From the NCBI RefSeq assembly GCF_001956045.1, contig NZ_MRTH01000012.1:62001-126000 (forward strand): a DNA stretch of 64,000 bases, read 5' to 3'. The stretch's first letter is position 1, and every line of letters starts with the position of its first letter. Source of the DNA: Paenibacillus sp. FSL H7-0331 (GTDB lineage: Bacteria; Bacillota; Bacilli; Paenibacillales; NBRC-103111). The notes beneath the pieces were generated by a model. It saw only the letters and a program-made list of their open reading frames with translations, had not been told where the DNA came from and did no database searches. The position numbers and the translations under genes were made by a program. Below are positions 51,598 to 63,455 of this stretch, one piece after another.

Positions 51598-51634
51598 AAT
51601 AAAAAGCAGCAGCCGCGTGGATCGCAGCTGCTGC
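51598..51634 (-). terminator. Terminator of mtnA
   Basis: On the minus strand GCAGCAGC (51634-51627) pairs with GCTGCTGC (51613-51606) and is followed by TTTTTATTTT. Confidence 0.8.
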
Positions 51635-51650
51635 CTAAAGTCGATAGTTT

Positions 51651-52739
51651 CTATTCAAAAAGCTTTTTTAGATTCTCGTGATAAGGGGCGCGGATTACGC
51701 CTTTTTCTGTAATAATCGCAGTCACATATTCATTCGGTGTGATATCGAAGGCAGGATTGAACACCTTAACACCCTTCGGTGCGGTGCGTTTGCCAAAGCC
51801 TTGTGTAATTTCGTCCTCATGACGCTCCTCAATCGGAATGTCTGCCCCATTGGCAGTATTCAGATCAATGGTTGACATCGGGCATGCCACATAAAAAGGA
51901 ATCCCGTGAGCTTTGGCTAGAACAGCCACGCTGTAGGTGCCGATCTTGTTAGCTACGTCGCCATTGGCCGCGACACGGTCTGTACCGACAATGACTGCTT
52001 GCACCCAGCCTTTACTCATCACGACTCCAGCCATGTTGTCGCAGATGAGTGTGACATCAACGCCTGCCTGCTGCAGCTCGAACGCGGTCAGACGTGCGCC
52101 TTGCAGCACGGGCCGGGTTTCATCGGCAAACACCTTGAGATGGATGCCGCGCTCCTGAGCCAGGTACATCGGTGCTAGTGCCGTGCCGTAACGGGCTGTC
52201 GCCAGACCGCCGGCATTACAATGCGTGAGCACGCCCATTCCGTCCTCGAACAAATCCAACGCGTGCACGCCGATAAGCCGGCACGTTTCCTCGTCCTCGC
52301 TCTGGATCAGCTTTGCTTCATCCAACAGCGACTGCTTCATCGCTTCCGGCTCGCCGCCAGCGGAAGCAAGCTCCGTGGCACGCTGCTTCATCCGCTCCAG
52401 CGCCCAGAACAAGTTCACCGCCGTCGGGCGCGACGTCGCCAAATAATCACACTGCTTGACCGTGTCGGCAAGCAGCAGCTCCAGGCTGCCGCTTGTATCC
52501 CGCGCGCCGAGATAAACCCCGTACGCCGCTGCGATCCCGATTGCGGGCGCGCCGCGTACCGCCAACTGCTTGATCGCATCCCACACCTGCTCGGATGTTG
52601 TCAGCTCCAAATACACGATTTCATCCGGCAGCTGCCGTTGATCAAGCAAATCCAAACTATGGGTCGCCGAGTTCCAGCGGACCGACTGCAGCCAATCGGC
52701 TGCCTTATTCTTTTCTTCCTGTTGATCTTGTATGCTCAT
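51651..52739 (-). CDS. mtnA: S-methyl-5-thioribose-1-phosphate isomerase
   Basis: A 362-residue enzyme of the eIF2B/MtnA family: [35 protein letters not shown] (catalytic Cys in HCNAGG), [19 protein letters not shown] (catalytic Asp), and a C-terminal [17 protein letters not shown]. It converts methylthioribose-1-phosphate to methylthioribulose-1-phosphate in methionine salvage. It starts 15 bp after mtnK on the same strand. The N-terminus has a ~15-residue extension ([16 protein letters not shown]) relative to many members. Confidence 0.96.
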   Translation of the reverse strand: MSIQDQQEEKNKAADWLQSVRWNSATHSLDLLDQRQLPDEIVYLELTTSEQVWDAIKQLAVRGAPAIGIAAAYGVYLGARDTSGSLELLLADTVKQCDYLATSRPTAVNLFWALERMKQRATELASAGGEPEAMKQSLLDEAKLIQSEDEETCRLIGVHALDLFEDGMGVLTHCNAGGLATARYGTALAPMYLAQERGIHLKVFADETRPVLQGARLTAFELQQAGVDVTLICDNMAGVVMSKGWVQAVIVGTDRVAANGDVANKIGTYSVAVLAKAHGIPFYVACPMSTIDLNTANGADIPIEERHEDEITQGFGKRTAPKGVKVFNPAFDITPNEYVTAIITEKGVIRAPYHENLKKLFE

Positions 52740-52754
52740 CCCAGATGCTCCTTT

Positions 52755-53966
52755 CTATTTCTGTTCAATCGCTTCGGCTGCAATCTCCAACAGGTCGTTA
52801 ATCGATTGAGCTTGACGGTTATGCTTGATGAGGGCCGTGCCGATGCGAAGCGCAATGCGCCGTGCGCGATCCTTGGCGGCTTCGTCCTCAAGCTTATTAA
52901 TGTCGGCAACCTGGGCAAGACCGTGTACGCGGCGGACCATTTTGCATCCGGTATAGCCAATCGCGTCACGAAGCACCTGCTCCAGATACCATTCCTGATA
53001 GTTCTCCCCAGCAAATACGCGGTCTACGCCATACAGGGACCAGATCGAGCGAAACTCACCACTGAACGTATGCCAGATATCGCGGATCGTTCCAAGCAAA
53101 TAACCGCGGTAATCATCACGTGCCAATTGATCCTGGCTCCAGCCCTCCTGTGCAGCATAATTCAACAGCAGATTGGCAAATACCGCACCGATATCAAAGC
53201 CCATAGGACCATAATAAGCGAACTCGGGATCGATAACCTTGGTGGAATCCTCAGTAATAAAAATACTGCCAGTGTGCAAATCTCCATGAAGCAGCGCCTG
53301 AGCCTTGGTCAGAAAGCCGCTGCGCAGAATAGCAACCTCAAGCAGCAGCTCCTTATCGACCCATAGAGCCTCAACTTCGCTGCGGATAGCCGGAGGAATA
53401 TCGTTCGTATCTGCATCGCGATAAGGATCATCAAAGATCAGATCCTCCGTGATTTTGCAAAGCTCTGGATTGATGAATTGCTTGACGCGCAGCTTTTTTT
53501 CCTGCTGGTTCATGCCAAGATCCGACGTATAGAATAACGTGTGGGCCATGAAACGTCCAATATGCTGGGCAAACAATGGATAGCGGTTGCCATCCATCAA
53601 CCCTTTACGCATGATAACATGATCACTTAAATCCTGCATGACTGTTAAGGCCAAATCTTTATCATACGTATACACATGCGGCACCAGATCGGGGCATAAG
53701 GATTCTTGTATCTGTAAGGCTTCACTTTCAATTCGTGCCCGGTCCAGCGTGAGCGGCCATGATTCCCCGACAACCTTGGCATAAGGCAAGGCCTGCTTCA
53801 AAATAATACTTTTACCTGTCGAAGCCTCTGAAATATGAAATACGAGATTCAAATTGCCGTCCCCGATTTCATGACTGGAAAGCTCACTTCCAGCGGTGAA
53901 TAAGTCAGGTATGGTGCGAGCGTAGGCTACTGCTTCTGCTTCTGTCAAAGCGTGATATGTAGTCAT
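52755..53966 (-). CDS. mtnK: S-methyl-5-thioribose kinase
   Basis: A 403-residue kinase of the aminoglycoside phosphotransferase fold: nucleotide loop ISEASTGKSIILKQALPYAK, catalytic LLHGDLHTGSIFITED, and metal-binding VIDPEFAYYGPMGFDIG, typical of MtnK. It phosphorylates methylthioribose, giving the MtnA substrate. ATG 53966 follows GAAGGAGG. In other Bacillales this operon is often under an S-box riboswitch; I see no S-box motifs in the 272 bp upstream. GCTTACGA occurs on the minus strand at 54013-54020, about 25 bp before the ribosome binding site. Confidence 0.95.
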   Translation of the reverse strand: MTTYHALTEAEAVAYARTIPDLFTAGSELSSHEIGDGNLNLVFHISEASTGKSIILKQALPYAKVVGESWPLTLDRARIESEALQIQESLCPDLVPHVYTYDKDLALTVMQDLSDHVIMRKGLMDGNRYPLFAQHIGRFMAHTLFYTSDLGMNQQEKKLRVKQFINPELCKITEDLIFDDPYRDADTNDIPPAIRSEVEALWVDKELLLEVAILRSGFLTKAQALLHGDLHTGSIFITEDSTKVIDPEFAYYGPMGFDIGAVFANLLLNYAAQEGWSQDQLARDDYRGYLLGTIRDIWHTFSGEFRSIWSLYGVDRVFAGENYQEWYLEQVLRDAIGYTGCKMVRRVHGLAQVADINKLEDEAAKDRARRIALRIGTALIKHNRQAQSINDLLEIAAEAIEQK

Positions 53967-54238
53967 AGTTTCATATTCCTCCTTCGAGTTGGGTATTCTA
54001 ATAATCTCGTAAGCATTTGCTTATAAAATTTCATGGAAAAATGCATCAAGTATGCTCTTCATCCGATAAGACTGCCAACCTATAGTATAGCAAAATGAGA
54101 CTTCGCTTGGAATAGCAGATGATGGGTTAAGACTGAAACAGAACGTCATTTACAAAAAATACATCTGGAGATAATATACCGATGACGCTCAGGTTCTATA
54201 TTATTCCTATACGATTCATATCGGGAGGGTTTCATAGG

Positions 54239-54430
54239 ATGAAGCTGCTTGTAAAGTTACTGTCTATAGTGTTCGCTGTAGGTATAATACTAACGCTCGG
54301 AATGCAGGCTCAAGGGGGGCCGATTCTTGCAAATCCTTATAAAGCTAATCATCAGCAATTTGAACGATTTCAAGAGCCGGCGCTCGTTGTCAATAGCGAG
54401 TCCAACCGGACGGCTCAAGCAAATCGCTAA
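54239..54430 (+). CDS. Small exported or membrane peptide, unknown function
   Basis: A 63-residue protein with one N-terminal hydrophobic helix (LLSIVFAVGIILTLGM, about residues 7-22) and a short polar tail ending in NRTAQANR. Ribosome binding site GGGAGGG lies 12 bp before ATG 54239; an upstream in-frame ATG at 54182 has none. A terminator follows 22 bp after the stop, which supports a real transcript. There is no family I recognise. Confidence 0.55.
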   Translation: MKLLVKLLSIVFAVGIILTLGMQAQGGPILANPYKANHQQFERFQEPALVVNSESNRTAQANR

Positions 54431-54452
54431 TTGAGGGAATCCCACAATATGA

Positions 54453-54478
54453 AAAGGGAGGGCTTAGGCCCTCCCTTT
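54453..54478 (+). terminator. Rho-independent terminator
   Basis: AAAGGGAGGGC, loop TTAG, GCCCTCCCTTT: a perfect 11 bp stem after the small-peptide gene, with only a short T-rich tail. Confidence 0.8.
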
Positions 54479-54504
54479 CCTTTGTCATTCTGCATCAAAC
54501 AGTT

Positions 54505-54678
54505 TTAGAATTGTTTGCCGCGACCCCGATGCTCCACAAGATCGATGGCACCCAATACCATATGTGCCAATCCGAAGCCTGCTACGGCTGCTGCGGCCAT
54601 AGGGTACTTACCCCTTAGTGCAACACCTGAAGCCGTCACAGCTGTACCCAAAACAGTAGGAATAAGTCCTTCTCTCAT
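54505..54678 (-). CDS. Small hydrophobic protein, unknown function
   Basis: A 57-residue protein with hydrophobic stretches LIPTVLGTAVTASGVAL and AAAAVAGFGLAHMVLGAIDLV, ending in HRGRGKQF. It may span the membrane twice as a hairpin. GAGGAGG precedes ATG 54678. The family is not recognised; similar short proteins occur in Paenibacillus. It converges on the small-peptide gene. Confidence 0.6.
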   Translation of the reverse strand: MREGLIPTVLGTAVTASGVALRGKYPMAAAAVAGFGLAHMVLGAIDLVEHRGRGKQF

Positions 54679-54850
54679 GATGGTTCCTCCTCGTAATTTT
54701 GAGTGAATGTTCGAATGCATCTATAGGTTGGGGTAAAATCGATAAATGTATGTTTGCCAAATAGTTGCATTGTCAGGCGGATCAATCTTATAATGGAGTA
54801 TTGTGAATTACAGCTGGCTTCATAATTTCTTTTGAAGGGAGGCGAGAGTA

Positions 54851-55435
54851 ATGACGGAAAGCACGTTAAAGCCGGTCGCTTTAAAGGAATGGGCCGTAGC
54901 TATAGAAGCGCTGCGAGCAGGTCGGCAAATTATGATCATGCGAAAAGGGGGGATTCGTGAGGAAACACGGGACTTCCATATTGAAAGCGAGAACTTCTAT
55001 CTGTACCCGACCTACGAGCATCAGAAAAAACAATGGATTAAACCGGATCATCAATATCAGCTGGATCTGACTTTGGAGGGCTGGAGCACTGAGGATTCAG
55101 AGGTTGAAGTTCATTGTTACGCTGAGCTGGTAGAGGATATACTAATAGAAGATCAGGATCAATTGAACAAGCTGAGCGAGCTGCATCTATGGACAGATAC
55201 ATTTGCCGAGGAAAGATTAAAGTGGAAGCGCACCAAGCCGCTTCATGTGATGCTTCTTCGGGTGTATGAGCTGGATGTGCCGATCAAGCTGCCGATTATT
55301 CCTTCTTACATAGGCTGCAAATCATGGATTCAATTGGAGAGCAGCACGATCCACACCGCATCCCGTAAGCCTGTGATTACAGATGAAGTGTTCGAGGGAG
55401 CCGTTGCTCAAATCAAGAACGCATTAAAAGGGTAA
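54851..55435 (+). CDS. DUF1802 family protein
   Basis: A 194-residue protein. The opening KEWAVAIEALRAGRQIMIMRKGGIREE, then FYLYPTYEHQKKQWIKPDHQ and the C-terminal IPSYIGCKSWIQL match DUF1802, whose biochemical role is unknown. It is soluble, with no catalytic signature I can name. AGGGAGGCGAG precedes ATG 54851. It is the last gene before the suf promoter region. Confidence 0.82.
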   Translation: MTESTLKPVALKEWAVAIEALRAGRQIMIMRKGGIREETRDFHIESENFYLYPTYEHQKKQWIKPDHQYQLDLTLEGWSTEDSEVEVHCYAELVEDILIEDQDQLNKLSELHLWTDTFAEERLKWKRTKPLHVMLLRVYELDVPIKLPIIPSYIGCKSWIQLESSTIHTASRKPVITDEVFEGAVAQIKNALKG

Positions 55436-55513
55436 TGACTAGTAGAAAGCCCAAAAAGCTGCTTTTATGAGGCATGTTTTGTATATAATTTGCAAACAGC
55501 ACCCTCAAACCAT

Positions 55514-55563
55514 TGAGAATCAATGATAATCAGTTTATAATGATTATTAGATAAGAATAATCA
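55514..55563 (+). promoter_or_regulatory. AT-rich inverted repeats before sufC, possible iron- or redox-responsive operator
   Basis: TGATTATT (55541-55548) and AATAATCA (55556-55563) form a perfect 8 bp inverted repeat with a 7 bp spacer. Just upstream, TGAGAAT (55514) and TGATAATCA (55524-55532) resemble half-sites of a Fur box. They lie 40-90 bp before the sufC start. Confidence 0.4.
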
Positions 55564-55601
55564 CTCTAAATATAGACTTTAAATATGGAGGAAATAAGAT
55601 C

Positions 55602-56432
55602 ATGGCACAAACAACGGAATTCACTATAGACGGTTTGAAAGCTACTGTCGAAGGCAAGGAAATTTTGAAGGGCTTGAACCTTACCATGAAGGGCGGAGAA
55701 ATCCATGCAATCATGGGGCCCAATGGAACTGGTAAAAGTACACTTGCTTCCACTATCATGGGTCATCCCAAATATGAAGTTACCGAAGGCGCGATCACGC
55801 TCAATGGCGAAGATGTTCTCGAAATGGCTGTTGACGAAAGAGCACGTGCAGGTATTTTCCTTGCTATGCAGTATCCAAGTGAAATTACCGGTGTCACGAA
55901 TGCCGATTTCCTGCGCAGTGCAATTAATGCCCGCCGTGAGGAAGGCAGCGAAATTTCCTTGATCCGCTTTATCCGACAAATGGAAAGCAAAATGAAAGAG
56001 CTTGAAATGAATCCGGAGTTTATGCACCGCTATTTAAACGAAGGCTTTTCAGGTGGAGAAAAGAAGCGTAATGAAATTTTGCAAATGCTGCTTCTTGAGC
56101 CAAGTGTTGTTATTTTGGATGAAATCGACTCCGGTTTGGATATAGATGCCCTTCGTATTGTTGCAGCAGGTGTGAACGCGATGCGTTCCGAAGACCGCAG
56201 CTTTTTGATTATTACCCATTACCAACGGTTGCTTAACTATGTAAAACCGGATTTTGTACATGTTATGATGCAAGGACGTATAGTGAAATCGGGCGGACCT
56301 GAACTGGCAGAACGTCTTGAGAATGATGGCTACGACTGGATTAAGGAAGAGCTGGGCATTGACGATGAGACGGTTGGCGGACAGGAAGAAGAATTTAAAA
56401 TCCCCATGAACACTTCAGGTCCAAAATACTAA
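55602..56432 (+). CDS. sufC: Fe-S cluster assembly ATPase SufC
   Basis: A 276-residue ABC-type ATPase: Walker A GPNGTGKSTL, SufC-type LAMQYPSEITGV, signature FSGGEKKRNEIL, Walker B VVILDEIDSGLDID and switch IITHYQRLL. It is the energy component of the SufBCD scaffold. The C-terminal ~25 residues (DDETVGGQEEEFKIPM) extend past the standard core. GGAGG precedes ATG 55602. First of five genes. Confidence 0.97.
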   Translation: MAQTTEFTIDGLKATVEGKEILKGLNLTMKGGEIHAIMGPNGTGKSTLASTIMGHPKYEVTEGAITLNGEDVLEMAVDERARAGIFLAMQYPSEITGVTNADFLRSAINARREEGSEISLIRFIRQMESKMKELEMNPEFMHRYLNEGFSGGEKKRNEILQMLLLEPSVVILDEIDSGLDIDALRIVAAGVNAMRSEDRSFLIITHYQRLLNYVKPDFVHVMMQGRIVKSGGPELAERLENDGYDWIKEELGIDDETVGGQEEEFKIPMNTSGPKY

Positions 56433-56458
56433 GCGATAATCGTACAGGAGGAATAAAT

Positions 56459-59404
<2,946 letters not shown>

Positions 59405-59456
59405 AGTCGAATATCATATAACTAACGAACGATATTTTAAAGGAGGTTTACCTATT

Positions 59457-60854
59457 ATGGCCAAGCAAATGCCCGAAATGGAAGCTTATCAATATGGATT
59501 TCGTGACACACATGAATCAATCTTCAAAAGCGGCAAAGGCTTAACACGTGAAATCATTATGGAAATTTCCGCAATGAAAAAAGAACCGGACTGGATGCTT
59601 GATTTCCGTTTAAAGTCCTTTGAGCAGTTTTTGAAAATGCCTATGCCGCGTTGGGGCGGTAACATGGATGATCTGGATTTTGAAGACATCCAGTACTATG
59701 TTAAGCCTTCAGAGAAGCAAGGAAAGACATGGGAAGAGGTACCTACAGAAATCAAGGAAACCTTTGATAAGCTTGGAATTCCTGAAGCTGAACAAAAGTT
59801 TCTTGCCGGTGTATCCGCGCAATATGAATCTGAGGTCGTATATCACAGTATGCAAAAGGATCTTGAGGATAAGGGTGTTATCTTCACGGATACCGATACA
59901 GCGCTTCGTGAATTCCCGGAAATTTTCAGAGAGCATTTCGGTACGATTATTCCTCCAAGCGACAACAAATTCGCAGCACTTAACAGTGCGGTATGGTCAG
60001 GCGGAAGCTTTATCTATGTACCTAAAGGCGTGAAGGTGGATACTCCGCTTCAAGCTTACTTCCGTATCAACTCCGAGAACATGGGTCAGTTTGAGCGTAC
60101 GTTGATCATTACGGACGAAGACAGCTTTGTTCACTATGTGGAAGGCTGTACAGCTCCGATTTACAGCACGAATTCTCTGCACAGTGCGGTTGTTGAGATT
60201 ATTTGTAAGAAAAACTCCCGTGCCCGTTATACGACGATTCAAAACTGGGCTCCAAACATTTATAATCTGGTTACAAAACGTGCTGTTGCTGAAGAAAATG
60301 CAACGATGGAATGGGTAGATGGCAACATCGGCTCCAAGTTGACCATGAAGTACCCGGCTGTTGTACTCAAAGGCCGCGGCGCTAAAGGTATGGTGCTTTC
60401 GATTGCTGTAGCAGGACGCGGACAGCATCAGGATGCAGGCGCGAAGATGACTCACCTGGCACCTGATACAACTTCCACGATTGTATCCAAATCGATCAGC
60501 AAGCACGGTGGTAAAGTAACTTACCGTGGTCTGGCATCATTTGGACGCAATTCCCAAGGCTCTAAGGCCAATATCAAATGTGATACATTGATCATGGATA
60601 AAGAATCCACCTCGGATACTATTCCTTACAATGAGATCATGAATGATAATATTACACTGGAGCATGAAGCAACGGTATCCAAAGTATCCGAAGATCAATT
60701 GTTCTATCTGATGAGCCGCGGATTAACCGAAGCCGAAGCTACACAAATGATCGTCATGGGCTTTATCGAACCGTTTACCAAAGAGCTGCCAATGGAATAT
60801 GCAGTTGAAATGAATCGTTTGATCAAGTTCGAGATGGAAGGCAGTATCGGTTAA
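59457..60854 (+). CDS. sufB: Fe-S cluster assembly protein SufB
   Basis: A 465-residue scaffold protein, the usual length. Motifs: [72 protein letters not shown] and the C-terminal [21 protein letters not shown]. It builds clusters with SufC and SufD. ATG 59457 follows AAAGGAGGT; the frame open from 59379 lacks a site. Last gene of the operon, before a terminator. Confidence 0.97.
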   Translation: MAKQMPEMEAYQYGFRDTHESIFKSGKGLTREIIMEISAMKKEPDWMLDFRLKSFEQFLKMPMPRWGGNMDDLDFEDIQYYVKPSEKQGKTWEEVPTEIKETFDKLGIPEAEQKFLAGVSAQYESEVVYHSMQKDLEDKGVIFTDTDTALREFPEIFREHFGTIIPPSDNKFAALNSAVWSGGSFIYVPKGVKVDTPLQAYFRINSENMGQFERTLIITDEDSFVHYVEGCTAPIYSTNSLHSAVVEIICKKNSRARYTTIQNWAPNIYNLVTKRAVAEENATMEWVDGNIGSKLTMKYPAVVLKGRGAKGMVLSIAVAGRGQHQDAGAKMTHLAPDTTSTIVSKSISKHGGKVTYRGLASFGRNSQGSKANIKCDTLIMDKESTSDTIPYNEIMNDNITLEHEATVSKVSEDQLFYLMSRGLTEAEATQMIVMGFIEPFTKELPMEYAVEMNRLIKFEMEGSIG

Positions 60855-60891
60855 TATTTAATCATATACTGGCTTACTATTCAGTTATAGC

Positions 60892-60930
60892 AAGGCATCG
60901 TTTCTCTTCGGAGGCGCGATGCCTTTTTGC
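60892..60930 (+). terminator. Rho-independent terminator of the suf operon
   Basis: AAGGCATCG (60892-60900) pairs with CGATGCCTT (60917-60925), followed by TTTTGC. Confidence 0.85.
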
Positions 60931-61032
60931 TTTTCAACAAAAATGCATAAGAGAGCCCTTAAATTCTCATGCTAAGCAAGTAGATCAAGCAGATCCAGTT
61001 GTTTATATGATGAGAAAGAGGAGCGACCTACC

Positions 61033-62142
61033 ATGAAGCTTCCAGTCAAATACGGGATCGTCAGTGTATTGGCGATATGTTTAACCACAGCAGGCAGTGG
61101 ATGCAGTCCCAATAAAGTTCAGCAGCAATCAGTCACGGGTTCGCAGTTGAAAACGTTCAGTAAAGGTGGGGTCGGTGGTGTTAACACGCTGAGTTCTGTC
61201 GAATCGGCGCGTCTACCCATATCCATTTATGATGGGATCCCTTATGTAACAGGTAACGATTTGGCTCAAGCCTTACAGCTTCATAGCAAATGGGAAGCCG
61301 ATCGGAATATTTACCAGCTAGGAGATTTTGATGCGGCTTATGAGCTGAAAATTGGTTCTGATGATGTACGGGTGGATGAAGGGACCATTCGGTTAGCGCA
61401 GCCGCCTATTTTGCGCAATTCGATGGTTTATGTACCTGTATCAGCGCTTTCCCCCTTGTTTGCATCGTATACGAATTTTGTCGTTACAGACAAAGAAGTC
61501 AAGCTTGATCTATCGTCCGGGAATCCCTCACAACCTATCAATGGACCTGAAGATGCAAGCACTGGTGGAGATGCTGATTTTATGGACGACCCGAATGACC
61601 CTTTTAAGGGAGAAGAGCCAACAGCAGATCATGTAGAGCAGACAGTAGCTTCTTTTGCCCATAACAGCAGCGGTGCAGCAGCTCCTAATAGTGGGGTGTC
61701 CGAGCTTACACATTCAGCGATTCCTGCTGCCAAGCTTAAAAATGTCGACGTCAATCAATTAATAGCCAAAGCCAAAAGCTATATGGGTGTCAAATATTTG
61801 TTTGGAGCTCCTCCTTACCCGGAGTCGAGCAGGTTTGATTGCTCTACATTTACTCGCTATATTTATGGACGTTATGGCATAACCTTAGGGAGAACAGCAC
61901 GTGCACAGGCCGCCGAAGGAACCAGCGTTAGCAGGAAGCAGCTTCGTAAAGGCGACTTGTTGTTCTTTTATGTGCCAGGTCGGTTTCGCTCCAATAAGAC
62001 GGTGGGCCATGTAGCTATTTATATGGGCAATAACCGTATCGTCCATTCGTCGCCAGAACCGGAAAATGGGGTTCAAATCACCAATATCAATAAGCCGTAT
62101 TGGAAAGAAACTTTTTTGGAAGCCAAGAGATTTGTTTATTAA
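61033..62142 (+). CDS. NlpC/P60 family cell-wall endopeptidase, probable lipoprotein
   Basis: A 369-residue exported protein. A signal peptide with a possible lipobox (TTAGSGC, Cys24) is followed by a domain resembling copper amine oxidase N-terminal/SLH-type folds (SIYDGIPYVTGNDLAQALQL, VYVPVSALSPLFAS), a Ser/Asp/Glu-rich linker, and a C-terminal NlpC/P60 domain with catalytic Cys in FDCSTFTRYIYG, LRKGDLLFFYV and His in VGHVAIYMGNNRIVHSS. It should cut peptide stems of peptidoglycan. The first domain may bind the wall. It has an AGAGGAGCG ribosome binding site. Confidence 0.92.
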   Translation: MKLPVKYGIVSVLAICLTTAGSGCSPNKVQQQSVTGSQLKTFSKGGVGGVNTLSSVESARLPISIYDGIPYVTGNDLAQALQLHSKWEADRNIYQLGDFDAAYELKIGSDDVRVDEGTIRLAQPPILRNSMVYVPVSALSPLFASYTNFVVTDKEVKLDLSSGNPSQPINGPEDASTGGDADFMDDPNDPFKGEEPTADHVEQTVASFAHNSSGAAAPNSGVSELTHSAIPAAKLKNVDVNQLIAKAKSYMGVKYLFGAPPYPESSRFDCSTFTRYIYGRYGITLGRTARAQAAEGTSVSRKQLRKGDLLFFYVPGRFRSNKTVGHVAIYMGNNRIVHSSPEPENGVQITNINKPYWKETFLEAKRFVY

Positions 62143-62202
62143 CTATGGATTCGGTGGGTTACAAAGTAACTCGCTGACTTCTTTTACCGCAGCATGCAAA
62201 AG

Positions 62203-62226
62203 AGCCTTTCTCTAGAGAAAGGCTCG
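62203..62226. terminator. Palindromic terminator between convergent genes
   Basis: A perfect 24 bp palindrome: arms GAGCCTTTCTCT and AGAGAAAGGCTC meet without a spacer. It lies between convergent genes; tails are not strongly T-rich. Confidence 0.6.
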
Positions 62227-62235
62227 GCTAAGCGG

Positions 62236-63297
62236 CTATACATACACTTCTTCAATTACGAGTTCGGGATGGTCGGTCAAATTCACAAAATGATCATCCA
62301 CCTGGACCAGAGGTTTAAACATATCCGAGGGATGAGTCAGAACAATGTAACCGGTCTCACCGGATGACAACAGAACACGCTTACCAATAAAATTTGGAAT
62401 CATATTACGAATAAACACCTGAGTAATTTTGGGATCAAGTTTACCAAAGCTGAGTCTATGAAGCTCTCTTAATACGAACAGTAGATCCCGTTTTTTTTGG
62501 TACACACGGGAAGATATCATTGCACTGTATATATCAGCAACGGCAACGATTTTGGAGAGCGGAAGAATGGCAGACTCCTTGAGCCCATGAGGATAACCAC
62601 TTCCGTCGAATCGCTCATGATGCTGCAGCGCTGCCTGGGCCAAAGCTTCACTCATGTTAGAGTCCTTAATAAGCTGATAACCGATTGCAGGGTGTTTCTT
62701 GACCTCTTCGAATTCTTCATCCGTCAAACGTCCCGGTTTGGTTAGAATGGCTTTATCAATCCGGCATTTGCCTATATCATGCAGATAACCGGCTTTTCCA
62801 GCTATTAAAGCTCTTTCGTTGGTTTGTCCAAGCCATTTAGCAATATAATAAGAAATCATCCCGACTTGGACGCTGTGCTGGTATGTGTAATCATCCTGGT
62901 TATTTAAGGTAAGAAGCAGCGAAACGACATCCCTCTCACGAACAAACTCGTTTGAAAGCGGAGCAAAGCTATCGTTAACCTGGGATTCATCGAGCTTGCC
63001 GCTTTTTTCAACTTGTTCGAATAAATCCTTGATACCGTCAACAGCCTCCTCGTAAGCTTTTGCATGCTTGGAGATTTCCTGTTCTGGCAATATAACTTCT
63101 TCTTCATGTTTAGACGAATTGTCGAATCGGATCATCAGGTCGACATAATCAATGTGATGCAAGTTAAGCTTACTGATATCCGAAGAATTCAAAACGGTAT
63201 GGGCAGAAACGACTAGGAGCCCGTTTTTATTAAAAATATCAGAACCAGTGCGATCTCCAACCTGTAAATCCATTACCGAAACTCTCAAGAAGATCAC
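62236..63297 (-). CDS. HD-GYP domain c-di-GMP phosphodiesterase
   Basis: A 353-residue protein with an N-terminal regulatory region (about 1-110) and an HD-GYP domain: VQVGMISYYIAKWLG, metal-binding GYLHDIGKCRIDKAIL, HPAIGYQLI, HHERFDGSGYPHGLK and VADIYSAMISSRVYQKK. The complete HD and GYP motifs suggest activity in degrading c-di-GMP or related signals. ATG-type start at 63297 with GAGGTGA upstream on the minus strand. It stands alone. Confidence 0.94.
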   Translation of the reverse strand: MIFLRVSVMDLQVGDRTGSDIFNKNGLLVVSAHTVLNSSDISKLNLHHIDYVDLMIRFDNSSKHEEEVILPEQEISKHAKAYEEAVDGIKDLFEQVEKSGKLDESQVNDSFAPLSNEFVRERDVVSLLLTLNNQDDYTYQHSVQVGMISYYIAKWLGQTNERALIAGKAGYLHDIGKCRIDKAILTKPGRLTDEEFEEVKKHPAIGYQLIKDSNMSEALAQAALQHHERFDGSGYPHGLKESAILPLSKIVAVADIYSAMISSRVYQKKRDLLFVLRELHRLSFGKLDPKITQVFIRNMIPNFIGKRVLLSSGETGYIVLTHPSDMFKPLVQVDDHFVNLTDHPELVIEEVYV

Positions 63298-63455
63298 CTC
63301 AACTAAAGTATGAAAAAAATGGTAGAATAAATCCAGTTTTATGAATTTATCCTATCAAACTCATCTAGTACTTGACAATAAGCATAACGAACCATAAACC
63401 CCGAATAATAGTCAAGAATAGATTAAATAATACAAAAGTTTTGGTGCGGTTAGGA

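Noticed and set aside
52221..53366. A 381-codon plus-strand open frame opposite mtnK-mtnA
   Set aside because: It runs antisense across both well-supported mtn genes and their junction and has no recognisable domain, so it is a chance frame.
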